Both the position numbers and the translations under genes were made by a program. Source: Iodobacter sp. (GTDB taxonomy: Bacteria; Pseudomonadota; Gammaproteobacteria; Burkholderiales; Chitinibacteraceae). Taken from it: a stretch of 64,000 bases of DNA. Below the pieces are notes generated by a model. That model had not been told where the DNA came from and did not search any database. It saw only the letters and a program-made list of their open reading frames with translations. Below, piece after piece: positions 9,235 through 17,802 of this stretch (within the stretch, counting starts at the first letter, position 1; the number at the start of each line of letters is the position of its first letter). The DNA lies in NCBI RefSeq assembly GCF_025352645.1, contig NZ_JANXSO010000042.1, positions 1 through 64,000 on the forward strand. Reading direction: 5' to 3'.

Positions 9235-9671
9235 CACCGCATGAAGCTGAGCAACTCAAAGTATTACAGCAGCTTGGGCGCAGCTATCGCACCATGCTGG
9301 GCGCATTTGAGCTATCGGTGGGGCAAGGCCTAAGCCGTTGGCGAATTTTGAACCAGCTACATAAAGAAACGCTGTGCACGCAAAAGTTTTTGGTGCATCA
9401 GCTCAGCATGGATCCAGGCGCATTAACGCGGCAGCTTAAATCGATGGAAAAAGATTTATTGATCCATCGGGTAAACGATAGCCAAGACAACCGCCTTAGC
9501 AATGTCACCCTTACCCCGCTTGGGCAAGCCGCCATCACCCAAGCACTGCCCAAACGCAGCGAGTTTTTAAGCGTAATTTTGGCTGAATTTAGCGATGAAG
9601 AACTACAAGTGTTTCAAGGGATGCTAAATAAGCTGGAGCGTGGCTGTGGGCAGGTTGGGTTAAAGGGGTAA
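9231..9671 (+). CDS. MarR-family transcriptional regulator
   Basis: A 146-residue winged-helix regulator. The start is the ATG of the ATGA overlap with the exporter stop; a longer upstream frame exists but lies inside the exporter gene. The helix-turn-helix covers LCTQKFLVHQLSMDPGALTRQLKSMEKDLLI and the wing HRVNDSQDNRLSNVTLTPLG, with the MarR signature DxRxxxVxLTxxG kept in modified form. It probably represses the exporter operon by binding the palindromes at 7654-7673. The ligand is unknown. Confidence 0.93.
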   Translation: MTPHEAEQLKVLQQLGRSYRTMLGAFELSVGQGLSRWRILNQLHKETLCTQKFLVHQLSMDPGALTRQLKSMEKDLLIHRVNDSQDNRLSNVTLTPLGQAAITQALPKRSEFLSVILAEFSDEELQVFQGMLNKLERGCGQVGLKG

Positions 9672-9745
9672 GCACAAGCCAAGAAAGTTTCATCATTCTG
9701 CTCAGCAGAGTGAGCAAGCCCCTTTACCTTGCCCACACTGTACTG

Positions 9746-10873
9746 CTAACGCAGCGATTCAATCCGTTTTAAAGAGGCTTTCAGTGTCACGCTTGGGCAG
9801 CCGAAGTTTAGCCTGACAAAGCCTGGTAAGCCAAAATCTCGCCCATCTGATAGCCCCACGCCCAACTGTTCAAAAAACGGCAGCGGGTTAATAGGATCGA
9901 GCGCCCTTGCGTCTATCCACGCCAAGTACGTGGCTTCTGGCCAGGTTATTTTTAGGCGGGCTGATCCGGCAAACCAATCGAGCAAAATATCGCGGTTCTG
10001 CCGCAAAGTGCTAATCAGCTCGGCGTGCCATACGCCATCGTCACGGTATGCAGCTTCGGCGGCGGTAAAGGCCAGCAGGTTAACTGAAGGCACAATCCCC
10101 GCCATTTGCTTACAGAAATTTGCACGTAATGTTGGGTCTGGAATCACCGCCAGCGAGCAGCCAAGCCCTGCGATATTCCATGTTTTAGAAGGGGCAAGCA
10201 GAGTAATGGTTTGCGCGGCAAAGCTAGCATCCACGGCTGCCAGCGGCTGATGCTGCACGCCTTCTTGCAGCAGTAAATCGCAATGAATTTCATCTGAACA
10301 AATAATCAGCTGATGGCGGCGGGCGATGGCAATCAGCTGCGTTAGCTCCTGCTGATTCCAAGCACGCCCAACCGGATTATGCGGATGGCAAAGCAGCAGC
10401 AGCTTGGTTTTAGGCGTGATCGCCGCTTCTAAGGCAGCAAAATCCCACTCCCAGTGATGATCTACTTGCTGCAGCGGCACGGCCAGCAAGCTGCGGCCTG
10501 ATAAGCCTGGCGCACGTAAAAACGGCGGGTAGATCGGCGTGGCAGTCAGCACCTCATCCCCCGCCTCGCCCACCGTGCGGCAAGCCAGATTTAAACCCTG
10601 CACCAGCCCCGGCAGCCAAACGATCCAGCTGGCATCAATTTGCCAGCCATAATGCTGAGCCGCATAGCTTTGCACCGCCTCAACCAAGCTATCCGGTGCA
10701 TCGGTATAACCAAACACCCCATGTGCCACCCGCTCCTGCAGCGCAGTAATAATGGATTCCGGACTGGCAAAATCCATATCCGCCACCCACATCGGCAAAA
10801 TATCTTGGCCAGCGTATTTATTCCATTTCTGGCTAGACGTGGCACAGCGATCGACGGGAGTCTGGAAATCCAT
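9746..10873 (-). CDS. PatB/MalY-type cysteine-S-conjugate beta-lyase (PLP enzyme)
   Basis: A 375-residue fold-type I PLP enzyme. I start at the ATG of MDFQTPVDR, which has AAAGGA 6 nt upstream; an ATG five codons earlier (10888) lacks one. Family marks are LPMWVADMDFASP, GYTDAP, the Tyr-bearing TPIYPPFLRAP, CHPHNPVGRAW, SDEIHCDL and the PLP-lysine motif SKTWNIAGLGCS. PatB/MalY proteins cleave the C-S bond of cystathionine and cysteine conjugates to thiol, pyruvate and ammonia, and some double as regulators. It lies 94 bp after the cystathionine lyase gene on the same strand, consistent with one sulfur amino acid unit. Confidence 0.92.
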   Translation of the reverse strand: MDFQTPVDRCATSSQKWNKYAGQDILPMWVADMDFASPESIITALQERVAHGVFGYTDAPDSLVEAVQSYAAQHYGWQIDASWIVWLPGLVQGLNLACRTVGEAGDEVLTATPIYPPFLRAPGLSGRSLLAVPLQQVDHHWEWDFAALEAAITPKTKLLLLCHPHNPVGRAWNQQELTQLIAIARRHQLIICSDEIHCDLLLQEGVQHQPLAAVDASFAAQTITLLAPSKTWNIAGLGCSLAVIPDPTLRANFCKQMAGIVPSVNLLAFTAAEAAYRDDGVWHAELISTLRQNRDILLDWFAGSARLKITWPEATYLAWIDARALDPINPLPFFEQLGVGLSDGRDFGLPGFVRLNFGCPSVTLKASLKRIESLR

Positions 10874-10967
10874 GGTAAATCCTTTCACAAAATAGTAAGC
10901 AAAGGATAACGGTTTAAGGGGGCACTTAATAGCTACAAATCAGCATAAACAAATCAATACATCTCGT

Positions 10968-12113
10968 TTACACCGCCAGCGCCTGCTCCAAATCAGCGAT
11001 TAAATCTTCAATCCCTTCAATCCCAACAGAAAGACGAATCAGATTATCGCTGATGCCTAATTTAAGGCGGCGCTCTGGCGGCACGGAGGCGTGGGTCATC
11101 CGCACAGGCTGGCTGATCAGGCTTTCCACCCCGCCAAGGCTTTCGGCCAAGGTAAACAGCTTGGTGTGGGTAAGCACTTGATGTGCAGCGGCGTCATCGC
11201 CCTTTAGATAAAACGACACCACACCGCCACCACCTGACATTTGTTTTTTTGCCAAGGCATATTGTGGGTGGCTTTCTAAATAAGGGTATAAAACGCGCTC
11301 TACCCGTGGATGCTGCTCCAGCCAGTTGGCAACAGCCAAGGCATTTTGATTGTGGCGCTGCATACGAATTGCCAAAGTGCGAATCCCACGCAGTGCTAAA
11401 AAGCTTTGAAATGGATCGAGCACCGCACCAATGGCATTTTGCAAAAAGCCTAATTGCTCAGCCAGCTCAGCGTTATCCCCCACCACCACCGCTCCGGCGA
11501 TCACATCGGAATGGCCATTTAAATACTTAGTTGCCGAGTGCAGAACGATATCTACGCCATGCTCTAGCGGGCGCTGCAAAGCGGGCGAGGCAAAGGTGTT
11601 ATCAGCCACAGTAAGCACACCGACTTCACGGGCAATCGCCACAATCCCGCTTAAATCACTGAGGCGATTCAATGGATTAGAAGGTGTTTCGATCCAGATC
11701 ATTTTGGTTTCTGGCTTGATAGCCGCCTGCAGCGCTTCCAAATCGCCGGTTGGCACATAAGTCACCGTTAAACCTGCGGTGCGCTGTTTTACTTTTTCAA
11801 ATAAACGCCCACTGCCACCGTATAAATCATCCACGGCCACTAAGTGACTATTTACCGGCAACAACTCTAGTACCGTGGCAATGGCCGCCATGCCTGATGC
11901 AAATGCATAGCCACGCGTGCCGCCTTCTAAAGCGGCAATCGCCACCTCAAAAGCATCGCGCGTTGGATTGCTGGAGCGCGAATATTCATATTGATCCGGC
12001 TGGCCAGGGGATGGCTGGCGAAAAGTAGAAGAGGCATAAATCGGGGTATTAATCGCCCCGAGTGGATCACGGTGCAGGCCGCTGGTGACGGCTAGGGTTT
12101 CAAATGTGCTCAT
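10968..12113 (-). CDS. trans-sulfuration PLP enzyme, probably cystathionine gamma-lyase
   Basis: A 381-residue Cys/Met-metabolism PLP enzyme. YEYSRSSNPTRDAFE gives the Tyr/Arg that bind the neighbouring cofactor phosphate, DDLYGGSGRLF and ETPSNPLNR are conserved, the PLP lysine is Lys196 in HSATKYLNGHSD, and AESLGGVESLI is typical of gamma-lyases and gamma-synthases. The family cannot separate the two activities cleanly, but the cystathionine beta-synthase gene is directly upstream (66 bp), so the pair should run homocysteine to cysteine (reverse transsulfuration). CGGAG lies 7 nt before the start. Confidence 0.9.
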   Translation of the reverse strand: MSTFETLAVTSGLHRDPLGAINTPIYASSTFRQPSPGQPDQYEYSRSSNPTRDAFEVAIAALEGGTRGYAFASGMAAIATVLELLPVNSHLVAVDDLYGGSGRLFEKVKQRTAGLTVTYVPTGDLEALQAAIKPETKMIWIETPSNPLNRLSDLSGIVAIAREVGVLTVADNTFASPALQRPLEHGVDIVLHSATKYLNGHSDVIAGAVVVGDNAELAEQLGFLQNAIGAVLDPFQSFLALRGIRTLAIRMQRHNQNALAVANWLEQHPRVERVLYPYLESHPQYALAKKQMSGGGGVVSFYLKGDDAAAHQVLTHTKLFTLAESLGGVESLISQPVRMTHASVPPERRLKLGISDNLIRLSVGIEGIEDLIADLEQALAV

Positions 12114-12179
12114 AAAATGGCTCCGAAGGCTAGGGTCTGTTGATGATTCATCGATGGATGCTTCAAATCCACCCTAAGT

Positions 12180-13574
12180 TCAATGTGCAGCGGGGCTTAA
12201 AACCGCTTCACTCACAAATTTCTTACGCCAAAAGGCCAGTAAATCGCTCTGGGTGATGAGGCCGTAAAAGCGTGTTTTATCAGCGATAACGGCGATTTTG
12301 TCGTCGTTAAAAACTTGCAGCAAATCTCTCACCGAGGTGTCTGGCGCTAATGTAGTGACTTGGCTGGTCATGGCGGCGCGCACCGGCATAGCAAATTGCT
12401 GCGGCTCGCCGTGCACAGACAAGAGTAAATCCCACTCGTCGATAATCCCGACTATTTCACCGTTTTCCAGCACCGGCAATTGCGATACATCGTTGCTGCG
12501 CATGCGCTGCCATGCTTGCGAAAGCGGCTCGTCTGGATCGGCAATCAGCGTGGCACCGCTGGCGTGTGGGCGGCCAATGAGATCGGCCAGATTGCCCGTT
12601 TTGGCGTTTTCTATCATGCCCTGATCGATCATCCAATGATCGTTATACATTTTGCTTAAATACTTATTGCCGCTATCGCCAATAAAGGTCACCACGCGTT
12701 TTGGTGTGGTTTGCTCGCGGCAATAACGTAGCGCAGCGGCCAGCAACGTGCCGGACGATGCACCGGCAAATAACCCCTCGGCCTGCAGCAGCGCGCGGCC
12801 GGTTTCAAAGCTTTCTTTATCGCTGATGCGGTAGCTGCGCTTAATTGAACTACCGTCAAACTGCGGCGGTACAAAGTCTTCGCCTATCCCCTCAACCAAC
12901 CAGCTGCCTGCGCTGCCAAAAGCGCCGGTTTCCACATAATCCGCCAGAATCGATCCCACAGGGTCGGCCAGTACAAACTCGGTTTGCGGAGAAACACGGG
13001 CAAAAAAGCGTGATAAGCCAGTAAGTGTGCCGCTTGAGCCTACACCCACCACCACCGCATCCACTTTTTCTTCCAACTGACGCCAGATTTCCGGCCCAGT
13101 GGTTTTTTCATGCGCGGCAGGGTTAGCCGGATTACTAAATTGATCAATATAAAAAGCGCCCGGAATCGATTGCGCCACGCGGCGGGCTTTATCCTGATAA
13201 TAATCAGGGTGGCCCTTGCCCACATCAGAGCGGGTCAGAATCACTTGCGCGCCTAAAGCTTGCAGATTCAGCACTTTTTCTCGGCTCATTTTGTCCGGAA
13301 CAATCAGCACGGTGCGGTAGCCCTTACGCCCCGCCACCAGCGCCAGCCCAAGGCCGGTGTTGCCTGCGGTAGCCTCTACAATGGTGCCACCAGGCTTTAA
13401 CTGCCCGCTTTGCTCGGCAGCTTCAATCATCGAGAGCGCCACGCGATCTTTAATGGAGCCGCCTGGATTTTGGTTTTCCAGCTTTACAAATAAGCGACAG
13501 AGACCGGTATCCAGCTGGGTTATTTCTACCAGTGGCGTATTGCCGATCAAAGATAAAATGGATGCTGAAGTCAT
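12180..13574 (-). CDS. cystathionine beta-synthase with C-terminal CBS-domain pair
   Basis: A 464-residue enzyme. The N-terminal fold-type II PLP domain has the cofactor lysine Lys42 in GGSIKDR, the substrate loop EATAGNTG (67-74) and the phosphate-binding VGSSGTLTG. Residues about 335-455 form two CBS domains (SQLPVLENGEIVGIIDEWDLL and DKIAVIADKTRFYGLITQSDLL), which bind adenosyl ligands in this family. There is no N-terminal heme domain. It condenses serine and homocysteine to cystathionine. The start codon follows the oxygenase stop by 3 nt, so translation is coupled. Confidence 0.94.
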   Translation of the reverse strand: MTSASILSLIGNTPLVEITQLDTGLCRLFVKLENQNPGGSIKDRVALSMIEAAEQSGQLKPGGTIVEATAGNTGLGLALVAGRKGYRTVLIVPDKMSREKVLNLQALGAQVILTRSDVGKGHPDYYQDKARRVAQSIPGAFYIDQFSNPANPAAHEKTTGPEIWRQLEEKVDAVVVGVGSSGTLTGLSRFFARVSPQTEFVLADPVGSILADYVETGAFGSAGSWLVEGIGEDFVPPQFDGSSIKRSYRISDKESFETGRALLQAEGLFAGASSGTLLAAALRYCREQTTPKRVVTFIGDSGNKYLSKMYNDHWMIDQGMIENAKTGNLADLIGRPHASGATLIADPDEPLSQAWQRMRSNDVSQLPVLENGEIVGIIDEWDLLLSVHGEPQQFAMPVRAAMTSQVTTLAPDTSVRDLLQVFNDDKIAVIADKTRFYGLITQSDLLAFWRKKFVSEAVLSPAAH

Positions 13575-13577
13575 TGA

Positions 13578-14585
13578 CTAAACTCTTTCTGTAGTTTTAA
13601 TACCGGCTGACAAACAAAAATCAGGATAATGCCTTGCCGCCACATCCAGATGTGAGCGTGCACGGCCTTTTAATACGTTTTCACCTACATGGCTAAACAA
13701 TGGATTAGCCGGATCAACCGCTACCGCTGCCAGCTCCTTACTCAGCTCAGCAGGCAGCTGCAGTAAGGGCACGGTGGAATCCAGCCTTGGTCCCATAAAG
13801 AACGCGTAAGACAAGCGATCAATCCCCACGGGTGGAGAAACCACTCTATGTAAGGTGGCTTGTAAATAGCCACCGGAAGCCAGCTCTAGTAGCTCGCCAA
13901 TATTCACCACAAACGTGCCAGGCAAAGGGGGTGCATCTAGCCAGCCCTGAGATGTGGCCACCTGCAAGCCAGACTGCTTATCCTGCATCACCAAGGTCAG
14001 CAGCCCCGCATCTTTATGCGCGCCCACCCCTTGCCCCGCTTGCCCTATACCCGGATAACGAATCATCTTTAAATGCTGAAACGGCTCGCCACGGTAAAGC
14101 GGTGCAAAGATATCTTCTGGCTGGCCCAGTGCTAGCGCAAAAGCCTGCATCAGCCGCTCACAAATCGCACTTAAACTATCCTGCCAGAACAGCAAACCCA
14201 CTTTTAAGGCGGGCAGGCTTTCCGGCCACTGATTAGGGCCTTGCAAACGCCGCCATGCTGGCTCGGTCTGAAGGGCGGCTCGGCCCTCATTCATAATGTC
14301 AAATTGCTCTCGCTGATCGGCCCGCCCTGCAGTCAGCTCACCCCCTTGGCGGGTATAGCCGCGAAAATGCGGTGAATTCACCATACCCACCGCCATTTTC
14401 TCGGCCTGGCTTAAAGCAAAAAACTGCCTTGCTAAGGTCAGCATGTCCTGCTGGTAGCCCTCACTGATGCCATGACCACGCAAATAAAAAAACCCGTAAT
14501 CCCGCGCGGCATGGCGCAGATCACGCAAGAACTCATCACGATTTTCACTATCAAACAGGGATAAATCTAAAACAGGCAAGCTCAT
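13578..14585 (-). CDS. 2-oxoglutarate/Fe(II) oxygenase, isopenicillin N synthase family
   Basis: A 335-residue oxygenase with the DIOX_N-terminal region (PVLDLSLFDSENRDEF, YGFFYLRGHGI) and a double-stranded beta-helix core. The iron ligands are His190, Asp192 (GAHKDAG) and His246 (TLHRVV), and Arg257 of RLSYAFF should bind the 2-oxoglutarate carboxylate. GEL..RADQREQFD is typical of bacterial members, which have mostly unassigned substrates. It is the first gene of an operon with CBS (3-nt gap) and the cystathionine lyase, which suggests a sulfur-containing amino acid or metabolite as substrate; that is inference. GAGGTG precedes the ATG. Confidence 0.93.
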   Translation of the reverse strand: MSLPVLDLSLFDSENRDEFLRDLRHAARDYGFFYLRGHGISEGYQQDMLTLARQFFALSQAEKMAVGMVNSPHFRGYTRQGGELTAGRADQREQFDIMNEGRAALQTEPAWRRLQGPNQWPESLPALKVGLLFWQDSLSAICERLMQAFALALGQPEDIFAPLYRGEPFQHLKMIRYPGIGQAGQGVGAHKDAGLLTLVMQDKQSGLQVATSQGWLDAPPLPGTFVVNIGELLELASGGYLQATLHRVVSPPVGIDRLSYAFFMGPRLDSTVPLLQLPAELSKELAAVAVDPANPLFSHVGENVLKGRARSHLDVAARHYPDFCLSAGIKTTERV

Positions 14586-15211
14586 TTAAACACCTCGATC
14601 ACTTTGTAAACACGGCAGGCTCCACGGTGCAGCATCGACAAGAGATGAGTAAAAAAGAGTGTTTAGACATATAGGCCTCTATCGATAAAATATTATTTAA
14701 ACTGTATTTTTAGACTTATTTGATCTAAAAAGGCTAGCTTAGCTGGTTTTTATATCGTTTGGCTATAAAAAATTACTTTAATATTATTATTTTATGTATT
14801 TTATTGGCACAGGGCTGTGCCTTTAAGGGGGGGTACGATAAGGCACGCCACAAGCTGAACAAAAAGTAAGCAAAGCCAAGAAAAAATCTAAAAAATCACC
14901 TTCGTATGCCTTTTGCTCATTTTTGTGGTTGACCTGAGATTATCGGCATGAGGGGAGATAACCCCTAGGGGGCGCTGCTTTAAACTGACAAGCAAACCAC
15001 TGCGAGCGATCTACTAGCTAGGTAGAGGCGTTGTACTTTGCGCATTAAAGGTCTAAAACAAAAACATGATTTACCTAATCCTAGCGCCAGATCTAAACAA
15101 CAAGGCCGGTTAAGTAGAGATACATAAGCCACGATGAAAAACCTTCTGCTAATACCGCTAGATAAGAGATATAAAACGGTTATTTTGTGCGGCCTTTATT
15201 TGGATTAGAAA
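14586..15211. other. 626-bp divergent intergenic stretch
   Basis: It separates the minus-strand oxygenase operon from the plus-strand binding-protein genes and should hold both promoters. 14660-14810 is very AT-rich. An open frame at 14842-14937 ends a lysine-rich run (SKAKKKSKKSP) but has no start. I see no riboswitch and no RNA gene. Confidence 0.5.
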
Positions 15212-15919
15212 ATGAAATCAACGTTTTTGACTCTAATCATACTAAGCGGCCCAGCACTGGCATTAACCTTAACCACCGAGGATTACCCGCCGTTTAATAT
15301 CGTGGATGCCAAAAGCCAAAAGGTCAGTGGAATCTCTACTGAGAAAGTGATTGAAATAATGTTGCGTGCCAAAGAAAACTACACCATAACCGCCTATCCT
15401 TGGGTACGGGCTTATCAATTAGCCCAAAAAGAGCGCGACACCTGCGTTTTTTCAACCACCCGCACCCCCGAGCGCGAAGCGCTGTTTCAATGGGTGGGAC
15501 CATTGGTCAAAAATAATTGGTATATCTTTGCCAAACAAGGTGATACACGTGCACCTAAAAATCTAGATGAATTAAAGCCTTATTCTATTGGTACTTATCG
15601 CGGCGATGCGATTGCAGAGTATTTAATTAAAAAAGGTTTTAAAGTAGATATTGCAAAAACAGATGAAGATAACCCACAAAAACTATTAAAAAATCGTTTT
15701 GATTTTTGGGCGACGGGTGAGCTACTTGGGCTAGCCATTTTAAAAAGAAAAAACTTATCAGATAAGATAACACCCATTTTTTTATTTAATCAATCAGAAA
15801 TGTACCTTGCCTGTAATATCAATATGGATAATAAAAAAATAAATTTTTATAATAAAATATTGCAAGGCATGGATAAAGACGGTAGTAATTTATCCATAGA
15901 AAATAAATATAGAAAATAA
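15212..15919 (+). CDS. periplasmic solute-binding protein, family 3 (SBP_bac_3)
   Basis: A 235-residue exported binding-protein-like domain. Residues 1-17 are a signal peptide ending in ALA. The mature start LTTEDYPPFNIVD is the standard family-3 first strand, followed by VIEIMLRA, YPWVRAYQLAQ and TRTPEREALFQWVGPL. These features match the polar-amino-acid branch that is often encoded without its own transporter. The last 50 codons are AT-rich and the C-terminus is lysine/asparagine-rich, unlike the following SBP. No transporter gene is adjacent. It may act as an orphan sensor-type binding protein or share the downstream permease. Confidence 0.85.
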   Translation: MKSTFLTLIILSGPALALTLTTEDYPPFNIVDAKSQKVSGISTEKVIEIMLRAKENYTITAYPWVRAYQLAQKERDTCVFSTTRTPEREALFQWVGPLVKNNWYIFAKQGDTRAPKNLDELKPYSIGTYRGDAIAEYLIKKGFKVDIAKTDEDNPQKLLKNRFDFWATGELLGLAILKRKNLSDKITPIFLFNQSEMYLACNINMDNKKINFYNKILQGMDKDGSNLSIENKYRK

Positions 15920-16094
15920 AGCGCTTTACAAACTATAGGCTAAAATCGCTATTTACTCCTCGTCGCCCAGCCCCTTGTTTTTGTCTTAGTCAAAATTACC
16001 ATGTCATTGCCACTTAAAAATTCTGTTCAGCACTGTGCAACTATGCGAATATTGCATTTGAAAACATTTATTTAGATCAAAAAGGAATATATAA

Positions 16095-16871
16095 ATGCGC
16101 AAATTCTTGCTTGCTGCAGCTTTACTAGGTTTTACAATTCACGCGGGTGCAGCCGATTTACTCGATACCATTAAACAACGCGGCACGTTAAAAATTGCGG
16201 TAGAAGGCACTTACCCACCGTTTAATTACAAAGAAAACAATGAATTAACGGGGTTTGAAGTTGAGCTAGCTAAAGCTTTAGCACAGAAACTAGGGGTAAA
16301 AGCAGAGTTTAGTACCAGTGAGTGGAGTGCCATGCTGGCTGGCTTACAAGCTGGCAAGTACGATATTGTGATTAACCAAGTAGGCATCACCGACAAGCGC
16401 AAGGAGACCTTTGATTTTTCTGAGCCTTACACGCTATCTAGCCCGCAGCTGATTGTGCGCAGCAATGAAACCCGCGTATTCAAAAGCTTAGATGATTTAA
16501 AAGGTAAAAAACTAGGCTTAGGTCAAGGCACTAACTATGCCGATATCGCCAAGGCAGTAGGTGGAATCGACGTTAAAACCTATCCAGGCTCCCAAGAATA
16601 TTTGCAAGATTTAGCGCTTAGCCGCATTGATGCTGCGCTGAACGATAGCTTGCTGATTCCTTATATCGTGAAGAAAACCAAATTGCCACTGAAAGCCGGT
16701 GCGCCACTGGGTGATATCGAAAAATCAGGCATTCCTTTTGTAAAAGGTAACCCTAAATTTAAGGCATCCTTAAATAAAGCCTTGGCGGATTTGCAAGCAG
16801 ATGGTAGTTTCACCAAAATATCTAAGAAATGGTTTGATCGTGATGTGAGCAAACCGCCGGTTGCACAGTAA
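16095..16871 (+). CDS. cystine/polar amino acid ABC transporter binding protein
   Basis: A 258-residue periplasmic binding protein. The signal peptide is about residues 1-19 (ending in HAGA). Mature features are LKIAVEGTYPPFNY, LTGFEVELAKALAQKLGV, the RxxxxxFS-type site DKRKETFDFSEPY, LKGKKLGLGQGTNYAD and the end ISKKWFDRDVS. The pattern is closest to TcyJ/FliY-type cystine binders, although ligand cannot be fixed by eye. AAGGAA lies 7 nt from the start. A permease follows after a 173-bp gap that contains a terminator-like hairpin. Confidence 0.9.
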   Translation: MRKFLLAAALLGFTIHAGAADLLDTIKQRGTLKIAVEGTYPPFNYKENNELTGFEVELAKALAQKLGVKAEFSTSEWSAMLAGLQAGKYDIVINQVGITDKRKETFDFSEPYTLSSPQLIVRSNETRVFKSLDDLKGKKLGLGQGTNYADIAKAVGGIDVKTYPGSQEYLQDLALSRIDAALNDSLLIPYIVKKTKLPLKAGAPLGDIEKSGIPFVKGNPKFKASLNKALADLQADGSFTKISKKWFDRDVSKPPVAQ

Positions 16872-17001
16872 AATAGCGGCATAGCACATCAAAATACATA
16901 GCCCACGAGTTATACGAAAAAATGCAATATTTCATCTGCTCGTGTATTTCGTGGACTAAAAATCGTTGTATGTAATATCAACCAGTAAATGTAAGATCTA
17001 C

Positions 17002-17036
17002 ACCCCCTGTTACGACTGGGGGTTTTTATTTTTGGA
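17002..17036 (+). terminator. intercistronic terminator or attenuator before the permease
   Basis: The stem CCCCC/GGGGG with a 10-nt loop (TGTTACGACT) is followed by TTTTTATTTTT. It sits between the binding protein and the permease, 9 nt before the permease ATG, so it probably lets only part of the transcripts read on. That would keep binding protein in excess over permease. Confidence 0.7.
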
Positions 17037-17044
17037 GCAAGGAA

Positions 17045-17713
17045 ATGGATTTACCCAGCTTAATACAGCTACTTAAAGACGCGTTTCCAATTTTGCTGCA
17101 TGGCGCGGGCTATACGCTCTTTTTAGCGATCGCTTCCATGCTAGGCGGTTTACTTATCGCCATCTTGGTGGTTTTGATCCGGCTGAGTAAAATCCCCGTG
17201 TTATCACAAATCTGCGCCGTTTATGTCAGTTGTATTCGCGGCACACCACTGTTGGTGCAATTATTTGTCATTTATTTTGGCCTACCCAGCATTGGCATCC
17301 AGTTTGAGCCGCTCACCGCGGGTGTTTTAGCTTTAAGCCTCAATGTGGGTGGTTATTTATCTGAAACGCTACGTGGCTCTATCAATGGCATTACCCAAGG
17401 GCAATGGGATGCCGGTAAAAGCCTAGGTCTAACAAATAACCAAACGCTGCGTTACGTGGTTGCTCCGCAAGCTTTACGCCTAGCTGTACCCAGCTTATCT
17501 AATAGCCTGATTAGCCTAATTAAAGATACCTCACTCGTATCCGTTATTTCGGTCAGCGAGCTTATGCTTGCCAGTAAGGAAGTCATCGCCACCACCTTTC
17601 AGCCCTTTCCTCTCTATTTAATGGCCGCCGCCATTTACTGGCTGTTAAGCGCATCCTTTGAAACAGTACAACGCAAGCTAGAAGTAAAGCTAAACCAAAT
17701 GTATATTAGGTAA
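17045..17713 (+). CDS. amino acid ABC transporter permease (cystine type)
   Basis: A 222-residue inner-membrane permease of the His/Glu/Gln/Arg/cystine group. It has five or so membrane segments, the CIRGTPLLVQLFVIYFGLP stretch after TM2 and the ATPase-contacting EAA loop GKSLGLTNNQTLRYVVAPQALR, followed by SLISLIKDTSLVSVISVSEL. Length and order match TcyL/YecS. GGAG lies 7 nt before the ATG. The usual downstream ATPase (TcyN/YecC) is missing here: the next gene is an M14 protein. The ATPase must be supplied from elsewhere. Confidence 0.93.
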   Translation: MDLPSLIQLLKDAFPILLHGAGYTLFLAIASMLGGLLIAILVVLIRLSKIPVLSQICAVYVSCIRGTPLLVQLFVIYFGLPSIGIQFEPLTAGVLALSLNVGGYLSETLRGSINGITQGQWDAGKSLGLTNNQTLRYVVAPQALRLAVPSLSNSLISLIKDTSLVSVISVSELMLASKEVIATTFQPFPLYLMAAAIYWLLSASFETVQRKLEVKLNQMYIR

Positions 17714-17802
17714 GATGCAAGGCAACAGAATATAAATAAGCCATGCAGCATCCGCCGCTGCTTACTATAAAAGCACCTTGATCTCACTTACCTGAGTAAG
17801 TC

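Noticed and set aside
12114..12179. SAM riboswitch or S-box in the transsulfuration operon, here or in 14586-14700
   Set aside because: The gap is 66 nt and the operon leader shows no matching paired elements.
14842..14937. A 31-codon open stretch with a lysine-rich run (SKAKKKSKKSP)
   Set aside because: No start codon or ribosome binding site, and A-rich DNA alone gives lysine runs. A gene relic is possible but cannot be supported.
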